NCBI GenBank assembly: GCA_021325275.1 | Contig: JAJPHL010000047.1 | Span: 34,895 to 98,894, forward strand | DNA: 64,000 nucleotides | Origin: Terriglobia bacterium | GTDB taxonomy: Bacteria > Acidobacteriota > Terriglobia > JAJPHL01 | Direction: 5' to 3' | Part shown: in pieces, positions 8,628 to 17,692 of the stretch | How the letters are laid out: the number at the start of each line of letters is the position of its first letter | Position numbering within the stretch: position 1 is the first letter of the stretch | Translations under genes and position numbers: made by a program | Notes under the pieces: generated by a model | What the model was told of the DNA's origin: nothing | Database searches by the model: none | The model's input: only the letters and a program-made list of their open reading frames with translations

Positions 8628-8700
8628 TTTCTTAGCCACCGAGACACCGAGATCGATCCGAGGCTTTCTCGGTGTTCTCGGTGCCTCGGTGGCTAAGAAA
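8628..8700. repeat. Interspersed inverted repeat (TTCTTAGCCACCGAG type)
   Basis: TTTCTTAGCCACCGAG (8628-8643) returns as a perfect complement at 8685-8700; the interior holds further CACCGAG/CTCGGTG units. It fills the gap between the thiolase and fadE genes and would form a strong hairpin in the operon mRNA. Confidence 0.85.
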
Positions 8701-8702
8701 CG

Positions 8703-9884
8703 TCATTGCAAATTCTCGAAAATACCTGCTGCGCCCATGCCGCCGCCTACGCACATGGTCACCATGCCGTAGCGGCCTTTGCGGCGCTTCAATTCATTCA
8801 AGATTGTCGCGGTCAGTTTGGCGCCGGTGCATCCCAGCGGATGTCCCAGCGCGACCGCGCCGCCGTTCACGTTCACGCGCGAGGCGTCGAGACCCGCTTC
8901 ACGGATCACCGCGAGCGCCTGCACCGCGAACGCTTCGTTCAATTCGATGACGTCGATTCTGTCGAGCGAGAGTCCCGCGAGTTTCAGCACCTTTGGGATC
9001 GCCTTCACGGGGCCGATACCCATTTCCTCGGGCAGCACGCCGCCCGTGGCGAACGCGACAAAGCGCGCCAGCGGCTTCAGGTTCAGGCGCTGAGCTTTTT
9101 CTGACGACATTACAACCACACCAGCGGCGCCGTCGGACGTTTGGGACGCATTACCAGCGGTAACGGTGCCGCGCGCGTGAAATGCGGGCTTCAGTTTCGC
9201 CAGCGCTTCCATCGACGTGTCGGCGCGCGGTCCTTCGTCGACGGAGAACGTGATCTTTTGCGTTACGGCTTTGGCGCCGCCATTCGGTTGCGTAAAACTC
9301 ACTTCCACCGGCGCGATTTCGTCAGCGAACTTTCGGGCGGCGATCGCGGCGATCGCTTTCTGATGGCTCGCCACGGAAAATGCGTCGGCTTCTTCGCGAC
9401 CGATTTTGTATTTCCGCGCGAGATTTTCGGCGGTGAGTCCCATGTTCAAGTAAACGTCGGGATATTCCTCGACGAGCGTGGGATTCGGCGACAACTTGAA
9501 GCCGGTCATCGGGACCATGCTCATCGATTCGGTCCCGCCGGCGAGAATGCAGTCGGCAAAACCCGCGATGATGCGTTCGGCGGCCATGGCGATCGACTGC
9601 AGGCCGGAACTGCAAAAGCGATTGATGGTGACGGCGGTCGTTTCCACGGGAAGCCCGGCGCGGAGTGCGGCAATGCGCGCGACGTTCATGCCTTGCGCGC
9701 CTTCCGGCATCGCGCAGCCGAGGATCACGTCTTCAATTTCCGCGGCGTCGAGACCGGGCGCGCGGCGCAGGAGATCTTTGATGACCACGGCGGCGAGGTC
9801 GTCGGGGCGCGTGGCCCGCAGCGTTCCGCGATTCGCTTTGCCGACCGCCGTGCGTGCCGCGGCGACGATCACTGCTTCTTTCAT
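8703..9884 (-). CDS. fadA: Acetyl-CoA C-acyltransferase (thiolase)
   Basis: A 393-residue thiolase with the nucleophile Cys in [11 protein letters not shown] (C91), the His of [16 protein letters not shown] (H348) and the second Cys in [14 protein letters not shown] (C378), so all catalytic residues are present. It cleaves 3-ketoacyl-CoA to acetyl-CoA and a shortened acyl-CoA, the last step of a beta-oxidation turn. The length is that of FadA (YusK) of Bacillus. The gene lies between the dehydrogenase/hydratase and the acyl-CoA dehydrogenase on the same strand. A biosynthetic acetoacetyl-CoA thiolase is the alternative, but the operon favours degradation. Confidence 0.92.
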   Translation of the reverse strand: MKEAVIVAAARTAVGKANRGTLRATRPDDLAAVVIKDLLRRAPGLDAAEIEDVILGCAMPEGAQGMNVARIAALRAGLPVETTAVTINRFCSSGLQSIAMAAERIIAGFADCILAGGTESMSMVPMTGFKLSPNPTLVEEYPDVYLNMGLTAENLARKYKIGREEADAFSVASHQKAIAAIAARKFADEIAPVEVSFTQPNGGAKAVTQKITFSVDEGPRADTSMEALAKLKPAFHARGTVTAGNASQTSDGAAGVVVMSSEKAQRLNLKPLARFVAFATGGVLPEEMGIGPVKAIPKVLKLAGLSLDRIDVIELNEAFAVQALAVIREAGLDASRVNVNGGAVALGHPLGCTGAKLTATILNELKRRKGRYGMVTMCVGGGMGAAGIFENLQ

Positions 9885-9904
9885 AGCTCTCTCCTTAGGA
9901 TAGC

Positions 9905-9974
9905 AGTGCTGAGTCCTGAGTGCTGAGTCCTGAGTTTGGTTTCGCTCAGCACTCAGGACTCAGCACTCAGGACT
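9905..9974. repeat. Interspersed inverted repeat (AGTGCTGAGTCCTG type), copy 1
   Basis: The left arm (9905-9935) and right arm (9945-9974) are built from tandem AGTGCTGAGTCCTG units and complement each other around a 9-nt loop. The right arm supplies the first two template bases of the fadN stop codon (9973-9975). A second copy is at 18261-18336. Confidence 0.85.
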
Positions 9975-12330
9975 AGTTTCTCAGCGGTTTGCCGGTCTTC
10001 AGCGTGAACGCCATTCGTTCCTGTGTCTTCTTTTGTCCGAGCAAACTCAAAAACGCCTCGCGCTCGAGATCGAGCAAGTATTGTTCGCTTACTTCCGGCG
10101 ATCCCGTGATCGCGCCGCCGGCGAGAATGTGCGCCAGTTTGCGGCCCACTAGCGCGTCGTGTTCGCTCATGTATCCGCCGCGCAATCCCATGTGGACGCC
10201 CAGCATCATCACGGCGCGTCCGCTTTCGCCGAGCACTTTCACTCTGCGTTGCGTCGGCGCTTGATATCCGCCGCGCGCCATTTCGAGAACGTCGGCCTTG
10301 GCGTCGGCGACTTGGCGCTCGCGATTCATCGACACGTTGTCGGACGCGCGCAGGTAGTGGAAGCGGCGTGCTTCCTCGGCGCTGGTCGAGACTTTCGCGA
10401 AACCGATTTGTTCGAAGTATTGTTTCAGTCGCAGGAAAGGATCCTCGTCGGGCGCCAAATCTTCTTGCGCGCGAATCACCATTTCCTTGCAGCCGCCGCC
10501 GCCGGGAATCAGGCCGACGCCCACTTCGACCAGCCCCATGTACAACTCGGCCGCGGCGCGGATGCGCGGCGCGTGGAGCGGAATCTCGCATCCGCCGCCG
10601 AGCGACAGGCCGAACGGACACACGACAACAGGCTTCGGCGAATACTTCACCGCCATGTTGACGTTCTGGAATCCGCGGATGGCCAGGTCCAGTTCGTCCC
10701 ACTCTTCTTCTTGCGCGGCCAGCAGCGCGAGCATGATGTTCGCGCCGACCGAAAAATTCGCCGCCTGATTCGCGATGACGAGTCCCGTGCCGTTCGCTTC
10801 CGATTCTTTCAGTCCTTCGCGGATCATCGAAAAAGTGTCGGCGCCGAGCGAATTCATCTTCGAGTGGAACTCGACGCAGAAAACGCCGTCTCCCAAGTCG
10901 AGCAGGCTTGCGCCGGAGTTTTTCTTGACGATGGAATTGCGATACTTCTGCTGCTTCAGGTAAAGGACGCCCGCCGGGGGATCGATCTGGTGATACGCCA
11001 TCGTGGGGAAATCGAAATACAGCGTGGCTTTCTCTTCCTTCTTGAAGAACGATTTTACGCCGGCGTCGAGCATCGACTTCACGTTCGCCGGCACGCTCGG
11101 GAGCTTCGAACAAACTTGCTCCACGCCGAGCGCGTCCCACATTTCGAACAATCCCGCCTCCCAGGCGAATCCCCACTTTACGCAGCGATCCACTTCCACG
11201 ATGCGCTCGCAGACTTCGGGAATCCGCGAGGCGGCGTAAGCGAACGACGCCGGCAGCGTTTTTTGCGTGAACGCGCCGGCGCGGTCCGCCGAGTTGTAGA
11301 CCATCGCGGCGCGTTCGAGCGGGCTGTCGACGTTCTTGGTCATTTCGAGAACGGGGAAGCGCGGCTTTTGCTGCGCGCGATACTCCATCGTCTTCCAATC
11401 CAGCACCAGCGTCTCGCGCGATCCGTCGGCGGCCTTCGTCTTCTTGTAAAAACCTTGGCCTGCTTTGTCGCCGAGCCATCCACGCTTTAGCATTTCTTCC
11501 ATGAACGGCGGAACCACGAACCAATCGCGCTTTTCGTCGTGCACCGCGTTTTCGTGCAGGTTGCGGATCACGTTGCAACAGGTGTCGAGGCCCACCAAAT
11601 CGATCAGGCGGAACGTGGCGGTCTTCGGTAGACCGAGCGCGGGCCCGGTGAGTGCGTCGACTTCTTCGATCGTGTAATCGTCGGTTTGCATCACGCGCAG
11701 GATGTTCACCATCGAAAACGTGCCGATCCGGTTGGCAATGAAATTTGGCGCATCGTTGGCGTTCACCACGCCTTTTCCGAGATGCAGGCTGCAAAAATCG
11801 GAGATCAGCGCCATTGCCTCGGGCGCGGTGCCGGGTCCCGGAATCAGTTCCAGCAGGAACATGTAGCGCGGCGGATTAAAAAAGTGCGTGCCGAAGAAAT
11901 GACGGCGGAAATCCTCGCTGCGTCCTTCGGCGATGGATGCCACGGGGAGTCCGCTGGTGTTCGTCGTGACAATTGAGCCGGGCTTGCGCACTTTTTCCAC
12001 GCGCTCGAAGAGGCTGCGCTTGATCTCCAGTTTTTCGGCGACCGCCTCGATGATCCAATCGCATTCTGCGAGGCGGTTCAGGTGATCGTCGAAATTGCCG
12101 GGCGTGACGAGCGCGGCGTTGTCGGGATGAAAGAACGCTGCGGGCTTCGACTTCACCGCGGCTTCAAGTCCGGCGGCGACAATCTTGTTGCGCGATTTTT
12201 CGTCCGTCGCGCCGGGGGCGGGGATGTCGAGCAAATGGACGGGCACGCCCGCGTTGGCGAGGTGCGCGGCAATGCGTGCGCCCATCACTCCCGCACCAAG
12301 GACGCCGGCACGCTGAATGGTTTTGATCAT
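9973..12330 (-). CDS. fadN: 3-hydroxyacyl-CoA dehydrogenase/enoyl-CoA hydratase fusion (FadN-type)
   Basis: The 785-residue protein begins with an NAD-binding fold (AGVLGAGVMGARIAAHLANAGVPVHLLDI), followed by HFFGTHFFNPPRYMFLLELIPG of the 3-hydroxyacyl-CoA dehydrogenase, the C-terminal dehydrogenase domains (residues about 190-440), and then an enoyl-CoA hydratase/crotonase domain (about 470-700, with NFSVGANIM and CPFGLSLGGGCEIPLHAPRIRAAAE). This dehydrogenase-first order and length match Bacillus FadN (YusL), not E. coli FadB, where the hydratase comes first. It carries out the hydration and NAD-dependent oxidation steps. It is the first gene of the operon; the FadR-type operator half (TGAATGA-N4-TCATTCA) lies 41 bp upstream. 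Confidence 0.92.
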   Translation of the reverse strand: MIKTIQRAGVLGAGVMGARIAAHLANAGVPVHLLDIPAPGATDEKSRNKIVAAGLEAAVKSKPAAFFHPDNAALVTPGNFDDHLNRLAECDWIIEAVAEKLEIKRSLFERVEKVRKPGSIVTTNTSGLPVASIAEGRSEDFRRHFFGTHFFNPPRYMFLLELIPGPGTAPEAMALISDFCSLHLGKGVVNANDAPNFIANRIGTFSMVNILRVMQTDDYTIEEVDALTGPALGLPKTATFRLIDLVGLDTCCNVIRNLHENAVHDEKRDWFVVPPFMEEMLKRGWLGDKAGQGFYKKTKAADGSRETLVLDWKTMEYRAQQKPRFPVLEMTKNVDSPLERAAMVYNSADRAGAFTQKTLPASFAYAASRIPEVCERIVEVDRCVKWGFAWEAGLFEMWDALGVEQVCSKLPSVPANVKSMLDAGVKSFFKKEEKATLYFDFPTMAYHQIDPPAGVLYLKQQKYRNSIVKKNSGASLLDLGDGVFCVEFHSKMNSLGADTFSMIREGLKESEANGTGLVIANQAANFSVGANIMLALLAAQEEEWDELDLAIRGFQNVNMAVKYSPKPVVVCPFGLSLGGGCEIPLHAPRIRAAAELYMGLVEVGVGLIPGGGGCKEMVIRAQEDLAPDEDPFLRLKQYFEQIGFAKVSTSAEEARRFHYLRASDNVSMNRERQVADAKADVLEMARGGYQAPTQRRVKVLGESGRAVMMLGVHMGLRGGYMSEHDALVGRKLAHILAGGAITGSPEVSEQYLLDLEREAFLSLLGQKKTQERMAFTLKTGKPLRN

Positions 12331-12370
12331 AAGGATACGACGCGGGGAGAAGGCCCCGTTTGAGAATCAT

Positions 12371-12392
12371 ACTGAATGAACGCTCATTCAGT
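12371..12392. promoter_or_regulatory. TetR/FadR-type operator upstream of the fadN operon
   Basis: ACTGAATGA-ACGC-TCATTCAGT is a perfect inverted repeat (9-bp arms, 4-bp centre). Its core, TGAATGA-N4-TCATTCA, is the known site of the TetR-family regulator FadR of Bacillus subtilis, which represses fadNAE and is released by long-chain acyl-CoA. The position between the divergent fadN and Uma2 genes suits repression of the fatty-acid operon. No TetR gene lies in the window. Confidence 0.75.
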
Positions 12393-12424
12393 CAAGATGC
12401 GTGAGGGCATGCTAAGATACGCGT

Positions 12425-12946
12425 ATGGCGACGACCGCTCTCATCCCGGTGGAAGAATACCTCTCGACCAGCTACACGGACGGGGATCGCGAGTACGTAG
12501 ATGGCGAAGTATTGGAGCGTAATGTGGGAGAACGCAATCATGCGCGGCTGCAATTGCTCATCGCGTCGTTTCTCAATGCGAATTACGGTAAGTTTTGGTC
12601 GGCCACCGAGTGCCGCGTGCGAATGTCCCCCACGCGCTTCCGGATTCCCGATATTTGCCTCGCTACGGTACGCCCGGGCCCCGAAGACGGACCGTTGACC
12701 GATCCGCCGTTCCTCGCGATCGAAGTCCTTTCTCCCGACGACCGCGCCAGCGACCTCGAGGAAAAAATCCGCGATTATCTTGCTTGCGGCGTGAAATTCG
12801 TCTGGGTGATCAATTCGCGCACGCGCGCGGGATTCGTTTACACCTCCGACGGCATGCGCGAAGCCAAAGACGGCGTGCTGCGCACCGAAGACCCTTGCAT
12901 TGAACTTCCCCTCGCGAACATCTTTGAAGATGGCTCGTCGCGCTAA
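12425..12946 (+). CDS. Uma2-family (DUF820) putative nuclease-fold protein
   Basis: The 173-residue protein shows the Uma2/DUF820 pattern: VEEYLSTSYTDGDREYVDGEVLERNVGERNHARLQ, then RIPDICLATVRPGPEDGPLTDPPFLAIEVLSPDDRASDLEEKIRDYLACGVKFVWVIN. The IPDI aspartate, the IEVLSP glutamate and the K of EEKIRDY are the PD-(D/E)XK-like residues of this restriction-endonuclease-fold family. Its cellular role is not established; many copies occur in Acidobacteria and Cyanobacteria. It has TGC-TAAGAT-N6 before the ATG and no Shine-Dalgarno, suggesting a leaderless mRNA. The 3' end overlaps the next gene by 17 bp. Confidence 0.85.
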   Translation: MATTALIPVEEYLSTSYTDGDREYVDGEVLERNVGERNHARLQLLIASFLNANYGKFWSATECRVRMSPTRFRIPDICLATVRPGPEDGPLTDPPFLAIEVLSPDDRASDLEEKIRDYLACGVKFVWVINSRTRAGFVYTSDGMREAKDGVLRTEDPCIELPLANIFEDGSSR

Positions 12947-13460
12947 GCTCCGCTCTCAACTAATTGCCGCGCTCTCCGACGCCGGACGCGAGTCGTCGAC
13001 CGCGACGGTTCTGCTGCACACCGCGATCGCTGGACGCATTGGGCTATCGGCCAGCGATACCAAGACGCTCGACGTGCTGCTGCGCCAGGGACCATGCACC
13101 GCCGGTGAGTTGGCGCGTCACACGGGATTGACCACGCCGTCGGTGACCAGCTTGATCGATCGTTTGGAGTCGAAGCGGCTCGTCGAGCGGGAGCGCGATC
13201 CGCGCGACCGCCGGCGCGTGATGGTGCATCCCGTTCTCTCGCGCATCGCGCGATTCGCGCCGTTGTACGGGGCCATCGGGAAGCAATTCGAGGAGTTTTT
13301 CGGTCAGTACAGCGACGCGCAGCTCAAAACCATTCTCGATTTCATGACGAAATCGGCGGAACGCTCGCGGCAGATCGCCGCGTCTATTTCCAAAGCGAAA
13401 TCTCGAAGCCAATCCCTTCGGCGCGGACCTCGGAGCGCTCGAACGGCGTCCGCGAAATAA
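12930..13460 (+). CDS. MarR-family transcriptional regulator
   Basis: A 176-residue winged-helix protein: GLSASDTKTLDVLLRQGPCTAGELARHTGLTTPSVTSLIDRLESKRLVERERDPRDRRRVMVHPV is a typical MarR recognition helix and wing (DPRDRR). It starts at the ATG at 12930, within the end of the Uma2 gene, so the two are probably co-transcribed. The last 25 residues (SKAKSRSQSLRRGPRSARTASAK) are basic, low in complexity, and encoded antisense to the convergent methyltransferase, which suggests read-through past an ancestral stop. It may control the methyltransferase, whose promoter carries two related palindromes. Confidence 0.85.
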   Translation: MARRAKLRSQLIAALSDAGRESSTATVLLHTAIAGRIGLSASDTKTLDVLLRQGPCTAGELARHTGLTTPSVTSLIDRLESKRLVERERDPRDRRRVMVHPVLSRIARFAPLYGAIGKQFEEFFGQYSDAQLKTILDFMTKSAERSRQIAASISKAKSRSQSLRRGPRSARTASAK

Positions 13461-14043
13461 ATTCTTCGAACTGGCGGCGCGTGTAGGCGCGCTTCAAAAG
13501 CATGTGGCGGAAGGTCCACTTCATCATGACAGCGCTGAAGAAGCCGACGCCGGCGTGTTCGATGTAATGGTCGATCTCGGCGATGGAGGCGTCTTTCTGC
13601 AAATCGATCACCAGCGCGCGTCCGCCGGGTTTCAGTACGCGATGCATTTCGACAAGCGCTTTCACCGGCTCACTGAAATTCTTGAAAGCGGCGCGGCAGA
13701 CCACAAAGTCGAATGAATCGCCTGAGAAAGGCATGGCCGACGCGTTGCCTTGCCGCACGTCGATTGAGATGCCCGCGTCGGCCGCGTTTTTTCGCACGAT
13801 CTCGACGAACGAAGGGCTGATCTCGAGCGCCGTTACATCGACGCGCCCGCTTTTCGCGAGCGCGACTGAAAGATATCCCGGGCCGGGCGCGACTTCGAGA
13901 ACCTTGCTGCCTGCGTCAAGTTGAGCGGCCAGCGTGCGGGCCAATTCCTGCTGCGCGTTGTCCTTGCCGGTGTTCTTGGCATACCAGCGCGCCAGCCAGC
14001 CGTTCATCCCGATGCCCCGATAGCCTTTGATCGTTTGTTCCAT
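13384..14043 (-). CDS. Class I SAM-dependent methyltransferase
   Basis: The 219-residue protein has the SAM-binding motif VLEVAPGPGYLSVALAKSGR, then VTALEISPSFVEIVRKNA, the acidic/aromatic loop SFDFVVCRAAFKNF and EMHRVLKPGGRALVIDL. These place it in the UbiE/COQ5-like Methyltransf_11 group; the substrate is not readable. Its 3' end overlaps the convergent MarR gene by 77 bp. Two palindrome-like boxes lie just upstream of the ATG, which points to regulation by a dimeric repressor. Confidence 0.85.
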   Translation of the reverse strand: MEQTIKGYRGIGMNGWLARWYAKNTGKDNAQQELARTLAAQLDAGSKVLEVAPGPGYLSVALAKSGRVDVTALEISPSFVEIVRKNAADAGISIDVRQGNASAMPFSGDSFDFVVCRAAFKNFSEPVKALVEMHRVLKPGGRALVIDLQKDASIAEIDHYIEHAGVGFFSAVMMKWTFRHMLLKRAYTRRQFEEFISRTPFERSEVRAEGIGFEISLWK

Positions 14044-14051
14044 CTATTACC

Positions 14052-14083
14052 TCGATGTATCGAATATCTCGATGCATCTAGAT
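14052..14083. promoter_or_regulatory. Two related palindromic boxes upstream of the methyltransferase
   Basis: TCGATGTATCGA (14052-14063) and ATCTCGATGCATCTAGAT (14066-14083) share the core CTCGATGYATC, repeated at a 17-bp interval, and each is nearly palindromic. They begin 9 bp before the methyltransferase ATG. The neighbouring MarR protein is a candidate ligand; that is inference. Confidence 0.45.
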
Positions 14084-14112
14084 AATATCCAGAAGCCTTT
14101 GGCTTGTCAAGA

Positions 14113-16548
14113 TCACTCGTCGCGCAACGCCATTGACGGCTCCACGCGCATCGCGCGACGCGCCGGCGCGAGAATCGCCGACGCCGCCGTCAACGCGAGC
14201 ATGGCCGCCACCCCGACCATCGTCAGCGGATCGGCCGCGCCCACGCCGAAGAGCAAGCTGCCCAGCACGCGCCCCAGCGCGATCGCACCGGTAGCGCCGA
14301 CAAGAAGCCCCGCGGCAACGGGCGCAAGACCTTGGCGCATCACCATGGTCAAGATGCGCGCGGGCGGCGCGCCCAAGGCCATGCGCACGCCGATTTCGTT
14401 GGTGCGCTGCGTCACGGTGTAGGAGACAACCCCGTAGATTCCGAGACTCGCCAGAAGCAGCGCGGCCGCGGCGAACAGCAGCACCAGATTCATTTGGAAG
14501 CGGCGCGTGGCCACCGATCCCGCGAGGACTTGGTCCATGGTTTGAAATTCGGGGACGGGAAGCGCGGCGTCGCCTTCATGGATCACGCGACGGATTTCTC
14601 CCGCGAGGATCGTGGGTTCGGCGTTCGTGGTGCGCACCGCGAGCGTTGCGCTGCGCAGTGATCGTTGCCAATACGCTTGGTAGACCGTCGGGCGCGGAGC
14701 GCTGGCGAGGCCCGCGCCGCGAATGTCGCCGACCACGCCGGTCACTTCCATCCACGGGGAATTCGGGCCGGTCCATTGCTGTAAGCGGCGTCCCACCGGA
14801 TCGCGTCCGGGCCAAAAGCGCGCCGCCGCCATCTCCGACACGACACACTCTTGGTGTTCGCCGTCGCGTTGTTCGAAAATTCGTCCGTGGCGCAGGGCAA
14901 TTCCCATGGTGCGGAAATAATCCGCGCTCACCCGGCGAAAATCCGCCAAGGGCCGCTCGGACATCGGAAGATTCTCGCCTTCCACGACCACCGAGTTGTT
15001 GCCGCCCTCGCCACTCAGCGGCAAGCGATTCACAATTCCCGCCGACTCCACGCCGGGCAGCGCCGCGGTGCGGCGCAACAGGTCGCGGAAGAATGTGATC
15101 GCCGCCGGGTCGTTGGGATAGCGCTGCTGTGGCAGGTTCACCGACACGGTGACAATGCGATGCGTTTCGAAGCCGCGATCGACGTTGACGAGTTTCGCGA
15201 AGCTGCGCAGCAATAATCCGCCGGCGATCAAGCATACGACGCTGAGGCCGACCTCGGTGCTTACCAGCACGGCTCGCAATCGCCCGGCTGAACGTCCGGA
15301 AGACGTGCCGCGGCCTCCGGTGCGCAGCGCGTCCTGCGGCGCCGCGCGCGTGAAGCGCCACGCGGGCAACAGCGCGAAGAGCAATCCGGCCGCGGTGGAA
15401 ATGCACAAAGTAAAGAGCAGCACGCGCGGATCCAGGCGGATTGTTTCGGCGCGAGGTAGATCGGCGGGAAGGTTCGCGAGAATCGCACGCAACAACGCCC
15501 ACGCCGTGGCGATCCCTAGCAGACCTCCTGTGCCCGAAAGCATCAAGCCCTCAACTAACACTTGACGCACGAGTCTTGCGCCGCTGGCGCCGACGGCGCG
15601 GCGAATCGCGGCTTCACGCTGCCGTCGCGCGCTGCGCGCCAGCATCAAATTGGCGATGTTCACGCAGCCGATCAGGAGAACCGCGCCGACCGCCGCGAGC
15701 ATCAAGCGCAGTCCCGTGCCGGAGCGCGACACGAGCTGTTCTTGCAGCGGGACCAACACCGCGTCGATCTCGATTTTGTCCGGCTCCTTTTCCATGAGCC
15801 CCGCGACGATGGCGTTCATCTCGGAAGCCGCTTGTTCCGGGCGAGCACCCGGCCGTAGCCGCACGATGCCGGCGTAATTGAAATCCCCGAGCGCGGAAAG
15901 TTCGTTCTCGCGAATCACGAACGGACGCCAAAGGAGCGGCTGCTTCTCCGCCGTTTCGAGCGCATAGAGATGGTTGAGCTTGGGAAAATGAAAATCGTCG
16001 GCGAGCACGCCGATCACTTCGAACGGCGTGTCGTCGAGCGTGATTTTCGTGCCCACGATGTTGGGATTGGCGCTGAAACGCTCGCGCCACAACTTTGCGT
16101 CGAGCACTACGACGCGATCATGGCCGTCTTCGTCGTCGCCCTCGGCGATCACGCGGCCGAGTTGCACGCGCAATCCCAGCATCGGGAACAGCGACGGCGT
16201 GGCGCGCGCCGTGGCGACCAGTTCCGGATCGCCCGCGCCGGTGAGGTTCTTCTCGCTTCCGTCCAGCAACGCGATTTGCTCCGCGGAGTGCACGCCTCGC
16301 GCCCAGTTCCTGTAGTGCAGCGCGTTCACCGGGATCAGCGGAGCGATCTTGGCGAATTTCGGCGCGTGTTCGTGGATGGCGTAGAGGCGATCGGCGGCCG
16401 GGAAACCGAGTGGGCGAATCACCACGGCGTCGACCACCGAGAAGATCGCCGTGTTGGCGCCGATGGCCAGCGCCAGTGTAAGGACCGCGACGACGGTGAA
16501 ACCCCAGTCTTTGCGTAACGTGCGGAAAGCGTAGCGGATGTCGTGCAT
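14113..16548 (-). CDS. ADOP-type ABC transporter permease (MacB/FtsX family)
   Basis: An 811-residue membrane protein of the acidobacterial duplicated orphan permease type. It starts [39 protein letters not shown], has a MacB-like periplasmic domain (about 40-260), an FtsX unit with [31 protein letters not shown] (about 290-420), a second periplasmic domain, and a C-terminal FtsX unit with [28 protein letters not shown]. No ATPase gene is adjacent, as is usual for this family, which probably uses a shared ATPase in efflux or lipoprotein-type work. It ends SMALRDE, the standard tail of the family. Confidence 0.92.
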   Translation of the reverse strand: MHDIRYAFRTLRKDWGFTVVAVLTLALAIGANTAIFSVVDAVVIRPLGFPAADRLYAIHEHAPKFAKIAPLIPVNALHYRNWARGVHSAEQIALLDGSEKNLTGAGDPELVATARATPSLFPMLGLRVQLGRVIAEGDDEDGHDRVVVLDAKLWRERFSANPNIVGTKITLDDTPFEVIGVLADDFHFPKLNHLYALETAEKQPLLWRPFVIRENELSALGDFNYAGIVRLRPGARPEQAASEMNAIVAGLMEKEPDKIEIDAVLVPLQEQLVSRSGTGLRLMLAAVGAVLLIGCVNIANLMLARSARRQREAAIRRAVGASGARLVRQVLVEGLMLSGTGGLLGIATAWALLRAILANLPADLPRAETIRLDPRVLLFTLCISTAAGLLFALLPAWRFTRAAPQDALRTGGRGTSSGRSAGRLRAVLVSTEVGLSVVCLIAGGLLLRSFAKLVNVDRGFETHRIVTVSVNLPQQRYPNDPAAITFFRDLLRRTAALPGVESAGIVNRLPLSGEGGNNSVVVEGENLPMSERPLADFRRVSADYFRTMGIALRHGRIFEQRDGEHQECVVSEMAAARFWPGRDPVGRRLQQWTGPNSPWMEVTGVVGDIRGAGLASAPRPTVYQAYWQRSLRSATLAVRTTNAEPTILAGEIRRVIHEGDAALPVPEFQTMDQVLAGSVATRRFQMNLVLLFAAAALLLASLGIYGVVSYTVTQRTNEIGVRMALGAPPARILTMVMRQGLAPVAAGLLVGATGAIALGRVLGSLLFGVGAADPLTMVGVAAMLALTAASAILAPARRAMRVEPSMALRDE

Positions 16549-16637
16549 ACTCGTTATACGATGCGATTAACGGCACGTTCCCTAAAGATTGAGCAACGAC
16601 GGTAAGGATCGAAACGTCTTTCTAGTAGGAGCTGCTT

Positions 16638-17350
16638 ATGACGCGCATGATGGTGTTGGCGCTTTGTGTGGCGGCGATTGCGGCGGCCATTCCGGTGAAC
16701 GCCCAACGCGGCGGCGGTCGCGTTGGCGGTGGCGGCGGACATGCGATGTCCGGCGGCGCGCACTCCTCCGGTGGCGGCGCGCATTTTTCAGGCGGGTTTC
16801 GCGCCCGTCGGCGCCGGCATTTCGCGGCGGTCTGGCGCCGGGTGGCGGATTGCGTCGTGGGGTAATCGGTGGATCGCGTTCGATCATCGCACCGCGCAGA
16901 TTCGGTGCCGGCCGATTCACGAATCGCTTCGGGCGCGGCCGGGGCTTAGGGTTGTACTATGGCGGCTATTATCCCGGTGATTATGGTTGTGGCTACTCGT
17001 CGCCGTACTATGCGTATCCCGATTGTTATGGGGCCGCACCGTACGTAGCTTCCGACTATGCCGCGCCCGCGCCGGTCGATCCTGGCTACAACTACTATCC
17101 GCAATACGCGCCGCCTGCAGCGCTGGCACTAACGGCCCCGCAGCCTCCTCCCACGCCCGTCACGCTGACGCGCATCGTTTTCAAGGATCACACCACGCAA
17201 ACGGCCGTGGCGTACTCGCTCGATCGCGGAAATCTGGTGTACATCAACGAGGCCGGCGCGCGCCGAACCGTGCCCATGGATCAAGTGGACATGGAGGCGT
17301 CGCGCAAGATGAACCAGGATCGCGGCGTGACGTTCGACCCGCGCTCATAA
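16638..17350 (+). pseudogene. Gly/Tyr-rich secreted protein interrupted by a -1 frameshift
   Basis: From the ATG at 16638 (AGGAG 7 nt upstream) the frame encodes a signal peptide (MTRMMVLALCVAAIAAAIPVNAQ) and a Gly-rich stretch ending HFSGGF. The continuing Gly/Tyr-rich body (SAPAFRGGLAPGGG, GLGLYYGGYYPGDYGCGY) and the C-terminal VTLTRIVFKDHTTQTAVAYSLDRGNLVYINEAG lie in another frame, ending at 17350. One missing base, for example in the T runs at 16784-16788 or 16797-16799, would join them. It could be a true mutation or a sequencing error; I see no convincing slippery heptamer. The C-terminal domain is common in acidobacterial secreted proteins of unknown function. Confidence 0.65.
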
Positions 17351-17369
17351 CGGCGAAGGAAAAACATAT

Positions 17370-17398
17370 TTGGAAGCGACCGGGCAAAGGAGTATACT
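17370..17398 (+). promoter_or_regulatory. Promoter of tatA
   Basis: TTGGAA (17370-17375), a 17-nt spacer and TATACT (17393-17398) are followed after 6 nt by the ATG at 17405, so transcription probably starts at or next to the start codon. Confidence 0.55.
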
Positions 17399-17404
17399 AG
17401 CCCT

Positions 17405-17626
17405 ATGTTTGAAGGCTTGTTCCAACCGATGCACTTGTTGGTGATTCTGGTCGTGGCGCTGCTGATCTTTGGTCCGCAGAAGCTTCCCGAGCTCGGCAAA
17501 GGGCTCGGCGAGGGAATCCGCGGATTCAAGCGGGCCATGCGCGACACGGATCCGGATGACCACAAGAATCCGCCACCTCCCCCGCCTGCGAATACGGGGT
17601 CCGGCGGAAACACCGCGGCACACTAG
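17405..17626 (+). CDS. tatA: Sec-independent translocase subunit TatA/TatE
   Basis: The 73-residue protein has one N-terminal membrane helix ([35 protein letters not shown]), including the [10 protein letters not shown] hinge that marks the TatA/B family, then an amphipathic helix and a Pro/Gly-rich tail. It would form the pore-like part of the twin-arginine translocation system for folded proteins. Short length and lack of an extended acidic tail favour TatA/E over TatB. No tatC is adjacent. An AGGAG lies about 12 nt upstream, rather far, while a -10 box lies 6 nt upstream. Confidence 0.9.
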   Translation: MFEGLFQPMHLLVILVVALLIFGPQKLPELGKGLGEGIRGFKRAMRDTDPDDHKNPPPPPPANTGSGGNTAAH

Positions 17627-17692
17627 GGGCTCATACCTTTTCTGCTGCTGAGGCGACCTTGGGCCCCGTCCCGGGGGCGCGCCCTCGTTCCT

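Noticed and set aside
8600..8647. Longer start for fadE
   Set aside because: The additional codons fall in an inverted repeat and the ATG at 8599 has a strong Shine-Dalgarno.
9905..9974. CRISPR-like array
   Set aside because: The repeated unit is short and inverted, with no spacers of unique sequence.
16784..16800. Programmed -1 frameshift
   Set aside because: No X-XXY-YYZ heptamer fits the zero frame and no downstream stem stands out; mutation or read error is simpler.
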